A stretch of 64,000 nt of DNA from Onychostoma macrolepis (taxonomy: Eukaryota > Chordata > Actinopteri > Cypriniformes > Cyprinidae), in contig NC_081174.1 in the NCBI RefSeq assembly GCF_012432095.1, forward strand, positions 27,321,196 to 27,385,195. Direction: 5' to 3'. The notes under the pieces are model-generated. The model saw only the letters and a program-made list of their open reading frames with translations. It searched no databases and was not told the origin of the DNA. Shown piece by piece: positions 10,996 to 23,270 of this stretch. Position numbers and translations under genes: made by a program. How positions within the stretch are numbered: position 1 is the stretch's first letter; every line of letters starts with the position of its first letter.

Positions 10996-11380
10996 CCCTG
11001 ATGTTTCCAAGATTCCACATAGTGATGCTCTAATCATTTACCTGAACCGATCCTTTCCAGTTAAAATCCTCATTGACTCGGAGCCGCGGAAATTTCATCT
11101 CTTGACCAGCCTCCTTCAACTCCAACTACCCGGCTCCGAGTACTACATCCCACCGGATTTCCACCATACAAGGCAAACCGTTGAGCAAAGGGCTGGTACG
11201 CCACCACACTCCAGAGGTCACGCTCCGCGTTGGACACTTTCACGAGGAACAAATCTCCTTTCTTATCTTGGAGGAAGCCATTGTGGATGTGGTGCTGGGT
11301 CGTCCCTGGCTCGTAAAACATCATCCAGACTTGCATTGGAGTTCGGGAGAAATCCTTCGTTGGAGTGCTTCCTGCTTTGA
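10995..11380 (+). pseudogene. Retropepsin-like protease region, frame-broken
   Basis: The catalytic Asp-Ser pair is in VKILIDSEP (frame 2, near 11070), but the usual Gly after it is not read in this frame. The later part (frame 3 from 11181) has VVLGRPWL, the conserved C-terminal motif of gypsy proteases, and WSSGEILRW. So at least one frame change lies at about 11080-11180. It would cleave the Gag-Pol polyprotein. Confidence 0.7.
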
Positions 11381-11439
11381 AAAGTGTCTCCCCAGTCTCC
11401 CGGTACCTCGCCAGTCCGTACCATCTCTCCCACTCAACT

Positions 11440-12830
11440 CCACCACCGTGAGAGCCCTACCACACTTACCTCGGTCAAGATTCCCAGAGCCTACCTCCCT
11501 TACCAAGACGTGTTCAGCAAAACGGCCGCTACTCGTCTTCCTCCGCACAGACCCTGGGACTGCACCATTGACCTGTTACCCGGGGCCAAACTGCCTAAAG
11601 GTCACGTCTATCCCCTCTCAATCCCGGAACGCATCGCCATGGAAGAATATGTGAGAGAGGCGCTACAGCAAGGGTTCATCCGTCCCTCCACATCTCCCGC
11701 AGCCTCCAGTTTCTTCTTTGTCGCCAAGAAGGACGGGGGCCTCCGCCCATGTATAGATTACAGAACGCTCAACGCACAAACAGTCAAATTCGCCTATCCC
11801 TTACCACTGGTCCCAGCTGCCTTAGAAGAACTGTGGGGCCCGAGTTTTCACCAAACTCGACCTCCGCAGCGCCTATAATTTAATCCGAATACGGAAAGGA
11901 GATGAATGGAAGACAGCCTTTATCACGCCCACCGGGCACTACGAATATCAGGTTATGCCGTATGGCCTTTCGAACTCTCCATCAATATTTCAGAACTTCA
12001 TGAACGAGATCTTCCGGGACATGCTCAACCGATTCACCCTCATTTATATCGATGACATCCTGATCTACTCTTCCACCCTCGAGGAGCACCAAGACCATGT
12101 TACCCAAGTTCTCCAACGCCTCCGCCAGCATCAACTGTATCTCAAGCTCGAAAAATGTGAATTCCATCAAACAAAGATCCATTTCTTGGGATACATCATC
12201 GACGCGGATGGAGTACAAATGGATCCAGCCAAGGTGAAAGCCGTAAAGAATTGGCCACAACCATCTTCTATCAAGGAGCTCCAACGGTTCCTCGGGTTCG
12301 CCAACTTCTATCGACGTTTCATAGCCCATTATAGCCATCTGTCAGCTCCTCTAACCTCTCTCCTCCAAGGAAAACCGAAATCCCTTACCTGGACGCCTCA
12401 AGCGATGCAAGCCTTCCAAAGGTTAAAGTCCTCCTTTTGCACCGCTCCAACACTCACCCATCCAAACCCCAATCAACGCCGTGGTGGAAGTGGATGCTTG
12501 ACGGTGGGAATTGGCGCGGTCTTGTCGCAGCTAAAAGGCGAACCTCCAGTGCTTCACCCCTGTGCCTACTTCTCCAAGAAGATGTCCCCAGCAGAACAAA
12601 ACTACGACATCGGGAACCGCGAATTACTGGCAATCAAACTAGCACTGGAGGAGTGGCGGCACTGGCTAGAAGGCGCACAACATCCGTTTGAAGTGATTAC
12701 TGACCACAAAAACCTCCAGTACCTTCGCGAAGCCAAGCGCCTAAACCCCCGACAAGCCCGCTGGGCCCTTTTCTTCACTCGATTCAAATTCACTATCACC
12801 TATCGTCCGGCCACAAGAACCTCAAGGCCG
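11440..12830 (+). pseudogene. Reverse transcriptase and RNase H, frame-broken
   Basis: Frame 2 carries the N-terminal RT, with KKDGGLRPCIDYRTLNAQT. After a shift near 11845, frame 3 carries MPYGLSNSP, the catalytic YIDD (12045-12056), FLGY and RFLGFANFYRRFI. It continues into RNase H with VITDHKNLQYL. A shift near 12812 breaks the end of RNase H. The RT and RNase H together copy RNA into DNA. All key RT motifs are present, so damage is confined to frame. Confidence 0.9.
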
Positions 12831-12899
12831 ATGCTCTGTCCCGTCTGCACCAGCCCGACCCATCACCCGAACATCCAGAACCAGTCCTGCCACCCAAAA

Positions 12900-13730
12900 T
12901 ATTCGCTTGCCCCATCATATGGAAGGTGGATGACCAGATCCGTGCTGCCACTCAATCTGAGCCTGCTCCGCCGGGAGTTCCAGAGGGGAAGCTGTACATA
13001 CCAGCCACCTTCCGTCTCCCCCTTCTGGACTCTCTACACACGTCTCCGGGATCCGCCACCCGGCCACAACGCACTCTCTCGCTCCTTCGAACAAGTACTG
13101 GTGGCCCAACATGAACCAGGGCGTTGCCCGTTCGTCCGAGGCTGTGCCGTCTGTGCCATCACCTCGACCCCCCGTCACTTGCCCGAGGGAAAACTGGTCC
13201 CCCTGCCGATCCCACGCCGGCCCTGGTCCCATATCGGAGTTGACTTTGCCACAGACCTACCACCCTCCAACGGATCTACCACCATTCTCGTTGCGGTCGA
13301 CCGGTTCTCTAAGGCCTGCAAATTGATCCCCACGAGGATTACCCACAGCCCTCGAAACTGCGGAAGCTCTCTTCCAACATGTCTTCCGGAACTTTGGCCT
13401 GCCCGAAGATATTGTCTCCGACCGAGGGCCTCAGTTCACTTCCAGGGTCTGGCGTAGTTTCTTCCGGCTACTGGGAGTCTCTGTCAGTCTGTCCTCCGGG
13501 TATCACCCACAGACCAACGGCCAAACGGAACGGAAAATCCAGGAGATTGGGCGCTACCTGCGCGCCTATTGCCATCGTCACCAGGACCACTGGAGCAAGT
13601 ACCTACCCTGGGCCGAGTACGCCCAAAACTCACTGCGGCAAGAAACTACCGGTCTCACCCCATTTCAATGCTTGTTAGGATTTCAACCTCCGCTCTTCCC
13701 TGGACCGGAGAGCCTTCAAGTCCCGGCGGT
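12900..13730 (+). pseudogene. Integrase, frame-broken
   Basis: The zinc-binding part is split between frames, with CAVCAITSTPRH in frame 3. The D,D35E core has Asp codons at 13242 (GVDFATD) and 13420 (SDRGPQF) and a Glu codon at 13528 (NGQTERK). The last two are exactly 36 codons apart, as expected. The frame changes near 13340, between the first and second catalytic residues. The element's 5-bp target duplication agrees with this integrase type. Confidence 0.85.
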
Positions 13731-14097
13731 TGACTTCTGGTTTCGAGAGAGCGAAGAGTGTGGGACACGGCGCATGTCCATCTCCAGCGGGCAGTGCGGA
13801 GGCACAAAAGACATGCAGATACCCATCGCGCCGCCACGCCCCTATACCGTCCGGCGACCGAGTCTGGCTCTCCACTCGGGATATTCGCCTCCGTCTGCCC
13901 TGCAAGCTAAGCCCTCGCTATGTCGGTCCCTTCCCTATAATAAGACGGATAAACGAAGTCACCCACGAGCTCCAGCTCCCAGCAACTTACCGCATTTCAC
14001 CTACCTTCCATGTATCCCTATTAAAACCGTTCACTAATCCCGTTCTCCCTCCTTCCGCAGAGCACGGCACCTCCTCCTCCCGAGGCCGACCCCAGTG

Positions 14098-14232
14098 GGA
14101 CCATCTACAGAGTCGAAGAAATCCTAGACTCCCGTCGACGGGCGGCCGACTCCAATACCTGGTGGATTGGGAGGATTCGGCCCGAAGAGATCATGGGTAA
14201 ACCGAGAGGATGTACTGGACCCTCGCTTCTTT
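14098..14232 (+). pseudogene. Chromodomain at the integrase C-terminus, frame-broken
   Basis: Pieces in successive frames match the chromodomain pattern: RVEEILDSRRR, then LQYLVDWE, then WVNREDVLD. Chromovirus integrases use this domain to bind modified histones and direct insertion into particular chromatin. At least two frame changes lie within 135 bases. Confidence 0.75.
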
Positions 14233-14319
14233 CCGACTTCCACCGGTCGTACCCGACCGCCCTGCCCCAAGAGGACGTGGTCGCCCTCGCCGTCGGTCCC
14301 GGGCGCCAGGAGACGCCCG

Positions 14320-14331
14320 TGGGGGAGGGGG
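14320..14331 (+). other. Polypurine tract
   Basis: GTGGGGGAGGGGG directly precedes the 3' LTR, separated only by TAC. It primes plus-strand DNA synthesis in this class. Confidence 0.75.
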
Positions 14332-14334
14332 TAC

Positions 14335-14726
14335 TGTCACAGATCCGCCCACAGCGTCATCCACACCAACCACCTACACCCGTTCGCAATCACCGGAGTA
14401 CTGATTACCACCTGTCATCACTTACCTGCTCGCTATATCAAGTCACTCACCACAATCCTGCGTTGGTTGGTATCAAGGTCGTAAGCCTGGCTCACTTCCC
14501 TACTCACCTCTTGGATTGCCTGGATCCTCCGTCCTGTAAGCCTCACCGACCGACCTATCACAAAAGTGTCACTTTGAGTTGGACGAAGTCACTGAGTTAA
14601 AGGACCCCTTTGTTTTAAGTTACGTTTTGTTTGAAATCCTTCGGGATCAGTTTATGTTTGTGGGAAGGAAATAAAAGAAGTGTGTTCCCACTAACCCTGT
14701 GTTTGCCTCTCCGTCCAAACCTGACA
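14335..14726 (+). repeat. 3' LTR, 392 bp
   Basis: Reads identical to 9751-10142 base by base as far as I can compare. It is followed at once by the ATTAT target duplication (14727-14731). Confidence 0.95.
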
Positions 14727-14731
14727 ATTAT

Positions 14732-15840
14732 CTTCTAAATGATGTACAAAAATATTGTTTATTACACGTGCACACTGCAGTTTTGTTGTCCACCACTTGA
14801 AACGCTCAAGCTTTTTAAAACAGGATGGATTCTGATTGGCTGTCAATGTTTTATTATTCAACAGCTCAAAAAAAAAAAAGTAAAAAGTTTAGTTGTGGTA
14901 AAAAAATAAAAACTAATTTTAGAACAACTTTTAAAACTAATGTTACATCTTTCCCATTATAGTTATCTTCCTTGGTGTGAAAACTTTTTAACGGTAACTT
15001 TTTTTGCATTTTCAAATTAAATTGTAAGTATTTACCTACAAATTTAAGTCTCAATGGAATTTTTTTTCTTCAGTTTTTCTGTCTTTTGAACAGGTATTGA
15101 GCATGTATTACTGCTTTAATCAGAAATTATGCAGTTACTGCACCTAAAAATGAAAATTCTGTCACGATTTACTCACTCTCATGTTGTTCCAAACCCATAT
15201 GACTTTCTTTCTTTTTGTAATGTTCACATTTATGCATAGTGCCTCAAGACACACTGTGGCACATCAGTGATATGAAACATCATTGTTTTCTATATATCTT
15301 GTTACTGATCATGATGTAATGTGCTTGACTGTTTTGAATTAACTGCGAGCATGAATTAGATTTAAGAGCTTGTCTGCGCACAAATCTATGACTTGAGAAG
15401 ACTCTGAATGTAATGCAGTTGTGATACTTTTTGGGGTTTTTTGAGATTAAATCACCACTTTCATTAAGAAAAAGAGCAGCTTGGACATTCTGCAAAACAT
15501 CTGCTTTTATGTTCCACAGAGGAAAGTCACACATTAAACTGTTTTTAATTTGAGTAAAGTAATCCTTTAACAAAAGCTTTCCACTTCATATCCACCATCT
15601 TTATGAAAAAACATGACTACTGACTTAATAAAACTAAATGTGCTGAACTTTTCATAATGCAATACCCATGCAACAGTCACATCTGAGTAATGTATGTGAG
15701 AATGGAAAAAGTGCTCCAACTTTTTCGGCACGCGCTGAAAGTTTCGACACGTCCGTCTAGCCGAGAGACAGAAAAAAGGAAATGCATTGAAAACTGAATC
15801 TCCGAGACTTCCTCTGGTGCTGGAACGGGTTGCCACGACC
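14732..15840. other. AT-rich DNA with dispersed-repeat remains
   Basis: From 15143 the sequence follows a common fish repeat pattern (ATGAAAATTCTGTCACGATT, then TTGTTCCAAACCCATATGAC), as also seen at 1667 and 27470. The minus-strand ORFs at 15280-15842 show no domain. Confidence 0.5.
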
Positions 15841-16430
15841 ACCCTGATGCCTGCTGTATTTGTCTCGTTTATCTAGACATGATGCAACACTGAGCTCAGA
15901 GTTAGAAACCCACCGATTGGCCGCTGCGCAACAGCCTTAAGGGATGAGGGGGGGGGGAGTAGCAATGCATCACCTCAACTGGTGGCAATAAATCTGGAGT
16001 CTTTCTTTGGGTGTGCTCCAGTCATGTAAAAGCCGTTTAAATCACCATCCTTCCTGTCATATTACTCACCCTTGACTGCCGTACGCTAAATTACATTTGG
16101 GCTTGAATTCCAGCCCTCTCACTGCGGGCGGCTTAACGCGTGAATGGGAATTGATCCGCTCTTTCAGGCCACATCAGGTTGATTTCTCCGTCTTACAGAA
16201 CGGGGGGAGTGACCTTCCGCGCCAGGTTTCAGAAAGAGACGAGTCGAATCAAATTCCTTTTGCTTAATTCAGGCACAATGAAGGGATTGTGGTGGGCAGT
16301 GTTCGTGCACGTGTCGACTGAAGGACCGAGGGCCGATTAACCTCATCTCCACGCCTGCTGCGTCGCTCGCATTCATGCTCAAAGAGAGGTCAGAGGTCAC
16401 ATTCCAAGTCTGAATACTTGACCTCCTCAA
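15841..16430. other. GC-richer low-repeat island
   Basis: Unique-looking sequence with several CpG-containing words and a perfect nuclear-receptor DR1 at 16387-16399. Candidate regulatory DNA; no ORF of note. Confidence 0.3.
16387..16399 (+). promoter_or_regulatory. Perfect DR1 nuclear-receptor motif
   Basis: AGGTCA G AGGTCA, the direct repeat with one-base spacing bound by PPAR/RXR, HNF4 and COUP-TF families. An inverted half-site (TGACCTC) follows about 20 bases on. Such a 13-mer is rare by chance, but no gene is near. Confidence 0.35.
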
Positions 16431-17063
16431 TTAATGCTCATATATTTAATTCGGTGAACAACACAAGCACTAGAACCTTTAGAAGCAGATGCAGTTGCAT
16501 TTGTTGTTGTGATGTTTTCATGAATCAGTATTCTTTGCATAGAAATTGCTTTCTAATTGAAGAAAATATACTAAAGCAATATGAGATTCATGCATTTGGA
16601 AAACCTTTTTCATCCAAAACAAACTATTCAAAAAATGTATTTAGGACATACATACATACACATATAGATTTACACACACACATACATATTATATATACAC
16701 ATATATATAGTGCATTCCTTAGTAATGAAACACGCAGTGCTGATGTGGTAAAATACTACTGTTTTTTTTTTTTTTTTTGTATCATTGAGATATTATTATA
16801 GTTTTTATTCATAATTTGAATTGGATGTTATTTTTGTTTTCATTTTAATTTTAGTTAAAGTTTTGCAATTTACTTATATTTTTGCATTTTTTATTATTTT
16901 ATTATTATTATTATTGTGCCTATATATTTTTTTACATTATTTTTTTATTTTAGTTTTAGTTATTTTAGGGCATCAAGTTAAACTAACTAAAAACTGAAAA
17001 ATGCCTTGGCAAATAGATAACAAAAGTTTGTTGATTTAGTTAACTCAAGTTAAATGGGGTTGT
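16431..17063. other. AT-rich DNA with simple repeats
   Basis: CA/TA-rich tracts at 16650-16712, a T tract at 16761-16778, and a TTAGTTAAAGTTTT-type A/T run. The ORF at 16418-16801 is low-complexity. Confidence 0.5.
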
Positions 17064-17065
17064 TA

Positions 17066-18007
17066 CACTGTTAGACATTTCAAAGGGTTTTTACAGTAAC
17101 TTAAGTTACTGTAATTAAGATTTGCAGTAGCAAACTGTATTTGATTTATCAGTATACTACTGTAATTCATTCATTTTAATATAGATTTCATTAGATTTTA
17201 TCATTTTTATATAGAATTCATTTTATTTTTAAACTCTACATAGGTACTACTGGCATTCAATTAAAACAGACACAATAATTACAAAATGTCAAATTCTTTA
17301 TTTAAAACATTGCATGTATAACACTTAAAAATACAGACTTCCAATGCTGGAACAGTGCATCTTCACCATTTCTCCTGTCTTAGGACGTTTTGCAGTGCAT
17401 TATGTTGTGTCCTCTGGATTTATCCTCACAAAGAATCTTTAGGCAACAGAAGTAGAAATAGTAGAAATAGCACACTTTTAAAAGGCAAACCTCATAAAGA
17501 ATACACAAATCTCTCAAAACCATAGTTGTTCTCTTACCATGAATTATCAGTCTCAGGGTGGCTGGCCTGCTCATGTCTTTCTTGATGCTTCATTGCAGTT
17601 GCCTTTAAAACACGAATACAAAAAAATTCCATTAAAAACTATAACAAACTAATTCTAAAACTAGAAAGGCAGCTAGCCATAAAACTAGTTTAACCTAGCT
17701 AACATACGATTTTATTTTCTCAGGCTACTGGCCAACATTACTAACACCTGAACTAAATTGTGTCAATCCAAATGTAAGAAATTAGGAAAATAAAACGACC
17801 TCAGTATAATGGCGCCAAAGAGACCGTTACAGTAGTATACAGCAATTTTAAAAAATACAGTAAGTCACTGTATGTGGGGTCTGACCTCACAGAAAATTCC
17901 CATGATGCAAAGGGTATTACAGTTATTCACTGTAAAGGGAATTTGCAGTATTACACTGGGTGATATACAGTAAATAACTGTGGAAATTACAGAAATGTCT
18001 AACAGTG
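17066..18007. mobile_element. TIR DNA element, 942 bp, with a captured coding exon
   Basis: The ends are perfect 16-base inverted repeats: CACTGTTAGACATTTC at 17066 and its complement ending at 18007. They are flanked by TA on both sides (17064-17065 and 18008-18009), a Tc1/mariner-like target duplication. There is no transposase, so it is non-autonomous. Inside, on the minus strand, are an acceptor site and a coding exon (17538-17602). Confidence 0.7.
17538..17602 (-). pseudogene. Isolated first coding exon inside the TIR element
   Basis: A TTTTAAAG acceptor at 17603 and a GTAAGA donor at 17537 bound a 65-base exon. Its ATG at 17574 opens MSRPATLRLIIHG. An upstream patch near 17800-17822 holds ATAATGGCGCC, like the promoter patch at 2824. 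From memory, ATLRLIIHG-type N-termini belong to the same multicopy fish family as the gene at 391-2817; this link was not tested. No downstream exons follow before the element ends. Confidence 0.4.
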
Positions 18008-18009
18008 TA

Positions 18010-19982
18010 GGTGAGGTTGGAGTGCTTAAACTTCCTTAACCATGCTAAAAATCACAGTTCACAGTAATACTCTGGTCCAAGAGACATAATCACTTATATA
18101 TAATGGTTTAGGTTCAGCAAAAGACAACATTTAAACAATTATTTTTTAAGGAAAAAGTTTATTAAGAGTATCAAAATGTTCTTCACACTGAAGAAAAAAA
18201 GTGGTTCTGTTCACTGAAAGGTTCAAGGAAGCCAAAATGCTGCTTCTATGGCATCACTGCAAAAAAAAAAAAAAAACCTTTTAGAATCTTTATTTTTAAG
18301 AGTGTTCTATAATCAAATGATTGACATAGAACATCAACATAGAATTCTCATTATCCGCAGTCACAGATGTGCATATATTGGTTACTTTCAATTGTAGCTC
18401 ATCTAGTCTGAATTTACAACTGGATCATAAAGTAAATTTACAACAGTCCTACAGTTTTGCAACAGTTCTTGCACTGATGGTAAGTCCATGAATTTCCACT
18501 TCTGTGTCTCAAACCTACAACTTCACCAGCACAGAGCTTTAACCATTAAGCCACAGCACTCAATCGAATTTAATTTGAATGTGTATCAGTAGGCAAATCA
18601 GATTATTCATCATTCCAAGGAATCTGTAGGATGGCGGCCAGATACACAAACAGTGCAATCCACATTCCGGTATGTTGGTTTGTCTCTCAGTTTTCTTAAG
18701 GGGTCAGTCACTCTTCCTGACACACAAACCACAGAATCTAGCAGGAATCACTTAGCAGGCCACAGTTTAAACTCTGAAGGGACATAACATGGAAAATGGA
18801 AGTTTTCTTACTCTTCTGAACTGAAAAAGCTTGCTAATTTACAGTTCATTATCATTCATTTATAATTAAACTTACTAAAACTTGGCATGACAAGAATGGA
18901 TAGTCATATTTTTGATGAAAATTCGCTCATTATACTTTACATATAGTTATAAAATAACTGTTTACACATCAACGGGGGTGTGGGAACAATCTGAAATGGA
19001 TGAGGAACACATCATTTTGGCTTATGAGTATGAATTATGTAAGGAGACAGTCAGACCTGATTGGCTAAATGAAGTTGGTTATAACGTCAGTAATAATTGC
19101 TATTTTACTCTTAAGGGGTTGAACTCAGGGGTTGTGTAAAAATACTGCAAAAATGCCTTTTCTCTTTCCTAAGGCTCAAACTGAAAGTGTAAAATGGTTG
19201 AGTAAAACAAAATACTAAATTTCGGGAGGCAAAACTCACTTCATAAATGGACTTAAGGGGAAAAAAGTATCAAAATGCTATTAAAGAGCAGAATATGACC
19301 CCATTAACCACTGTGGGTCTGACAGAAGCTTCCTCGTACCAGAGCCGATAGGACATAAAGCCCCTGCGGAACAGCACAAGACTCATTATCTAGACAGATG
19401 AGCAATGGACATTACAAAGAACTGGAATCCACAGTGAAAGACTTTCCATTTATGTGCTGTTAATGGATGGCTGATCATTGTGGTATGTCGTGGTTTGGCC
19501 GACCCTCCGCTGGACTGTAACACCCTCGCTTCATTGTGGACGCTCTGCAAAATAAAAGGCTGCATGCAGACAATCACTGATATCTAAATCTGCACATTGT
19601 TCTACTGTAATAGCAGGGTATGCAAGGTTCGCCCCCAATATCTGGTGTTCATATGAGCTTTCAAGACATCATAAGTAATTAATGGTGTTTGCTAAAGCAA
19701 GCCTCACTGTTATTGTTGCTTATACTAGTACAAAGGCTTAGGGACCCGAACAAACCCCTGAACTCTTGCATTAAACTTTGGTGTGCAACTCGTTCCCTAA
19801 ATCGTGCAGTGTGTTGAGGAGGGATGCTATACTTTTCTAGTAGGACAATAAAAATAGTTAAAAACAATGGCATGACAAGAATGCATAGCCAAAAGCATAA
19901 GCATAAAGCATAAGTCAAAATCATATAGTCATAGTTTTGATGAAAATTTCCTTTAGTCTGTGTTTTATCATGTCATAGTCAT
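18010..19982. other. Intergenic DNA, no gene seen
   Basis: Contains an A tract (18259-18276) and a tRNA-derived relic at 18500-18565. The short ORF at 18912-19139 has no motif. Confidence 0.4.
18500..18565 (-). repeat. tRNA-derived relic, perhaps a SINE head
   Basis: On the minus strand, TGGCTTAATGGTTAAAGC (18536-18553) resembles an A box. GTAGGTTTGAGAC (18506-18518) resembles a B box at a proper distance downstream. The stems do not pair well. It is unrelated in sequence to the tRNA-Leu array. Confidence 0.4.
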
Positions 19983-20658
19983 TAAAAGAATAATTAATCC
20001 AAAATTGAACATTTGCTAAAAATTTACTCATCCTCAGGCCATCCAAGATGTAGATGAGTTTGTTTCTTCTTGAGAACAGATTTGGAGAAATTCAGCATTA
20101 CGTCACTTGCTTACCAATGGATCCTCTGCAGTAAATGGGTGCCGTCAGAATGAGAGTCCAAACAGCTGATAAAAACATCACAATAATCCACATCACTCTA
20201 GTTCATCAATTAAAGTCTTGTGATATGAAAAGCTGCATGTTTGTAAGAAATAGATCCATTATTATGATGTTTTTAACTTTAAACTGTTGCTTCTGGCCAA
20301 AATATGAGTCCATAATCCAGAATAACGCTTCCTCCAGTGAAAAGTCCATCCTCTATTGTCCTCTCACATCAAAATCCACTGACATATTTGTTTAGAACTG
20401 TTTTAGCTTGTAAACGGTGCTTGATCTGTGCATATTGACTGGAAGGGTGTGGATTATTGTGATGTTTTCATCAGCTGTTTGAACTCTGATTCTGACGGCA
20501 CCCATTCACTGCAGAGGATCCATTGGTGAGCAAGTGATGTGATGCTAAATTTCTCCAAATCTGTTCTGATGAAGAATCAAACTCTTCTACATCTTGGATG
20601 ACTTAAGTGTGAGTAAATTTTTAGCTAATTTTCATTTTTGGATGAACTATTCTTTCAA
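19983..20658. repeat. R1 foldback element, both arms
   Basis: The left arm runs 19983 to about 20355 and the right arm about 20360-20658 in reverse. GGCCATCCAAGATGTAGATG is mirrored by CTACATCTTGGATGACTTAA, and the core ATGGATCCTCTGCAG is mirrored at about 20512. Arms are roughly 300 bases, so transcripts would form a long hairpin. Confidence 0.8.
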
Positions 20659-22281
20659 ATGTTGTCACTTTTTCACTTACTAAAATGGCATATTCAAATA
20701 AGAAGAAGAAAAAAAAAAAAGTTGACAAAAGTCTTTTTACCTATAATCATTATGTGCAAAATTAAAATAAAAAAATAAATAAAAAAAGACAATTTTTTTG
20801 ACCATATCGATTTTGATATTTAATATATACAAATTCATTCATTTAAAAATGCGTCAAACTACTTTTTAGTAGTTATATCAGTATTAGCTTTTATTTGCTT
20901 GATGACAAAATTAAAACTAGAAATGCAACCACACAAAAACGTGCATAGTAATATCCCAGAACACTTATTCAGAAAATGTAAAACTCCCGTACAGCATGTT
21001 TTATATGTAAAGTTGTGAGCACGTACCTCATTCCTGTCTTTCAAAGCCTTGTCTGCTTTGCATATCTGAACACAAACACAGACAAACATTCTCCCTCATT
21101 TACCATCAACTTCCTCCAAACCTTTCTGGGTCAACAGACTCTGTTTATGATACTTTCAAAAGAGGCCTTGTGAATTTCAATGGAATTTGATCTGAGAGCA
21201 TGCATACATCTGCTCACATGGCTTTATTAGATTTACTCACTGTTTGACAACACACTCTCACAATTTATTCCCAACAGCACTTGCAAATCGTACAAGGATG
21301 CGTGCCATACAGAGCAGGCCTAAACTGCGTTATAGAAGTGCACCTAATTAAGGTCTCGTTCTAGAGGACTGGGTTGATTTACTGCAGCTTCTCGAAACTA
21401 AAAGCATTCGGTTCATATGCGTGAGTGAGAGAGAGATGTATGGAAAAGTAGACAGGTGTAACTTCCTGTTTTCAGTGGTTGAGCCGAGTTCATAACTCAA
21501 AACTCAAATGATCCACTCAAAACATAATTTAGATGAACTTTCAAAGAGGATTAGATAAGATGCCGTTTATATTCCTACCGCATTGCAGTCGATGTCGATG
21601 GGATTGCATAAACATGTTTCTCCAGGGGATCATCATCCAAACCAGCTAATGGAAAGTTCTGAGAGACATTTCAATTATAAATTACTGGAAACTTCAGTCA
21701 CGTTTTTTTTGTTTATTGTACACGGGTCATTTGGGATGCTAGAGTCGCTGGCCCTCTTGTGTAGTTGTAGTCTTGAAGAGGCCATATGCTAATATCTGAA
21801 TATTATTAACATACATTTGTGTACATTGACATTGAAAACAACAAACTGCACCGGACATGGTACTTTCATAAAACTCGCCATACTTTTAGTATGTGTGTTT
21901 TGATTTTAACCTCTGTAGTCATTTAATGACATTAAAGTGAATCAAAGTGAATAAGTAACTGTCCAAGTACATGCAGACAAAGTGTTTATTATTTCACATT
22001 TCATACAAAAGGGTAATTTAAAATGCTTTATACAGCCATACCGTCATTTTGAAAAGAAAAAAAAAAGAAGAAGAAACAATAAAGGGTCAGTGAAGGTCCC
22101 ATAACTTAAGCATTAGATGCACAAAAAGGCAGCTGTTTTGTAGTTATTGCCATCAGTTCTGTTCAAAACGCTAATGTTTAACATAAGTATAACCTAGCAG
22201 GAAAAATGACTTAAATGATATAAACTTCTGTATTCTGTTTTCCTTACAGAATGACAATTATTCATGCTGAAAGAAAAAATG
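20659..22281. other. Intergenic DNA, no gene seen
   Basis: AT-rich except for a more balanced stretch at about 21040-21460. ORFs at 20859-21089 and 21583-21792 lack domains. Confidence 0.4.
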
Positions 22282-22562
22282 GTAACACTTTACCATAAGG
22301 TTCATTAGTTAACTACATTAGTTAACATGAACTAAGAATGAACAATACTTCTACAGCATTTATTAATCTTAGCTAATGTTCATTTCAGCATTTACTAATG
22401 CATTATTAAAATCACGAGTTGTTCTTGTTAACATTAGTTAATGCTCTGTGAACTAACATGAACAACTCTATTTTTATTAACTAATATTAACAAAGATTAA
22501 TAAATACTGTAATAAATGTATCGTTCATGTTAGTTAATACATTAACTAATGTTAACAAATGA
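22282..22562. repeat. Palindromic dispersed repeat R3
   Basis: Multiple copies of GTTAACATTAGTTAATG-like words in both orientations. TTAGTTAACATGAACTAAG near the left end is mirrored by TTCATGTTAGTTAATACA near the right end. It is a familiar style of fish repeat. Confidence 0.7.
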
Positions 22563-23270
22563 CAAAAAAAAAAATCACATTCAATTTTAGAAAGGTTAAG
22601 AAAATTAAATTAGCTTAACCTATTTATTTTTTCTTACACAATTAAATATATTCATTATATATTTTAAATTAACCTAATCATTCAATCTTATGTATTTACT
22701 TATTTATTGCGTGATTTAAAATGGCAAAAAGGTACAATTAATACATGTAAGACTGGAGACAATTAAATGAACTTTACCATTCAGTGTTGTTATTTTTGTA
22801 TTTATTTATTTATTTATTTATTGCACATATCTTAAAATACAGACAACAAAACTAGCAAGAGTACTGTTAATATACATAAAAACTGATAAAAATTAATCAG
22901 AGGTTAATCATTTAGACTGATTATTGATTGATTGCACAATTTAAAAATATAAACCAAAAAAACGGCAAAAGAAAATACAATTAATATGTAAAAATTGTGT
23001 GTTGCAATAACTACAATACAACACTTGGCCTGCCTCTGCTAAACCTGCAACCCTACTAGGGCCTACCCATTAATAATGAAAAAAAAAGTAAAATAAAACA
23101 CTAATATTTTAAATCAAATTATAGAAAAAACAGGGTTTTAAACTATATTCTGACAAGTCCCAAACTGCGGTGTTGCAAAAGTTTGCAAGCCTCATATAAT
23201 ATAGATGCAACAAAACAGCTCATATAATATTTAGCTTGACCTCCCAAGATAGACGATCAACATTTTCTGA
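22563..23270. other. AT-rich intergenic DNA
   Basis: TTTA-type simple tract at about 22796-22825; nothing else recognised. Confidence 0.4.

Larger units (their letters stand above)
9751..14726 (+). mobile_element. Ty3/gypsy chromovirus, full length, 4976 bp
   Basis: The order is LTR, gag, protease, RT, RNase H, integrase, chromodomain, polypurine tract, LTR. This order and the C-terminal chromodomain identify a chromovirus; the gag type and likely self-priming point to the Tf1/sushi group known in fish. LTRs are 392 bp, begin TG and end CA, and read as identical. Internal frames change about eight times, so this copy cannot make full proteins as written. The contrast between identical LTRs and broken frames suggests either recent copying in trans or small indel errors in the assembly. 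Confidence 0.93.

Noticed and set aside
10607..11020. Minus-strand ORFs across the gypsy element
   Set aside because: They are antisense shadows of gag and pol; the plus-strand motifs are unambiguous.
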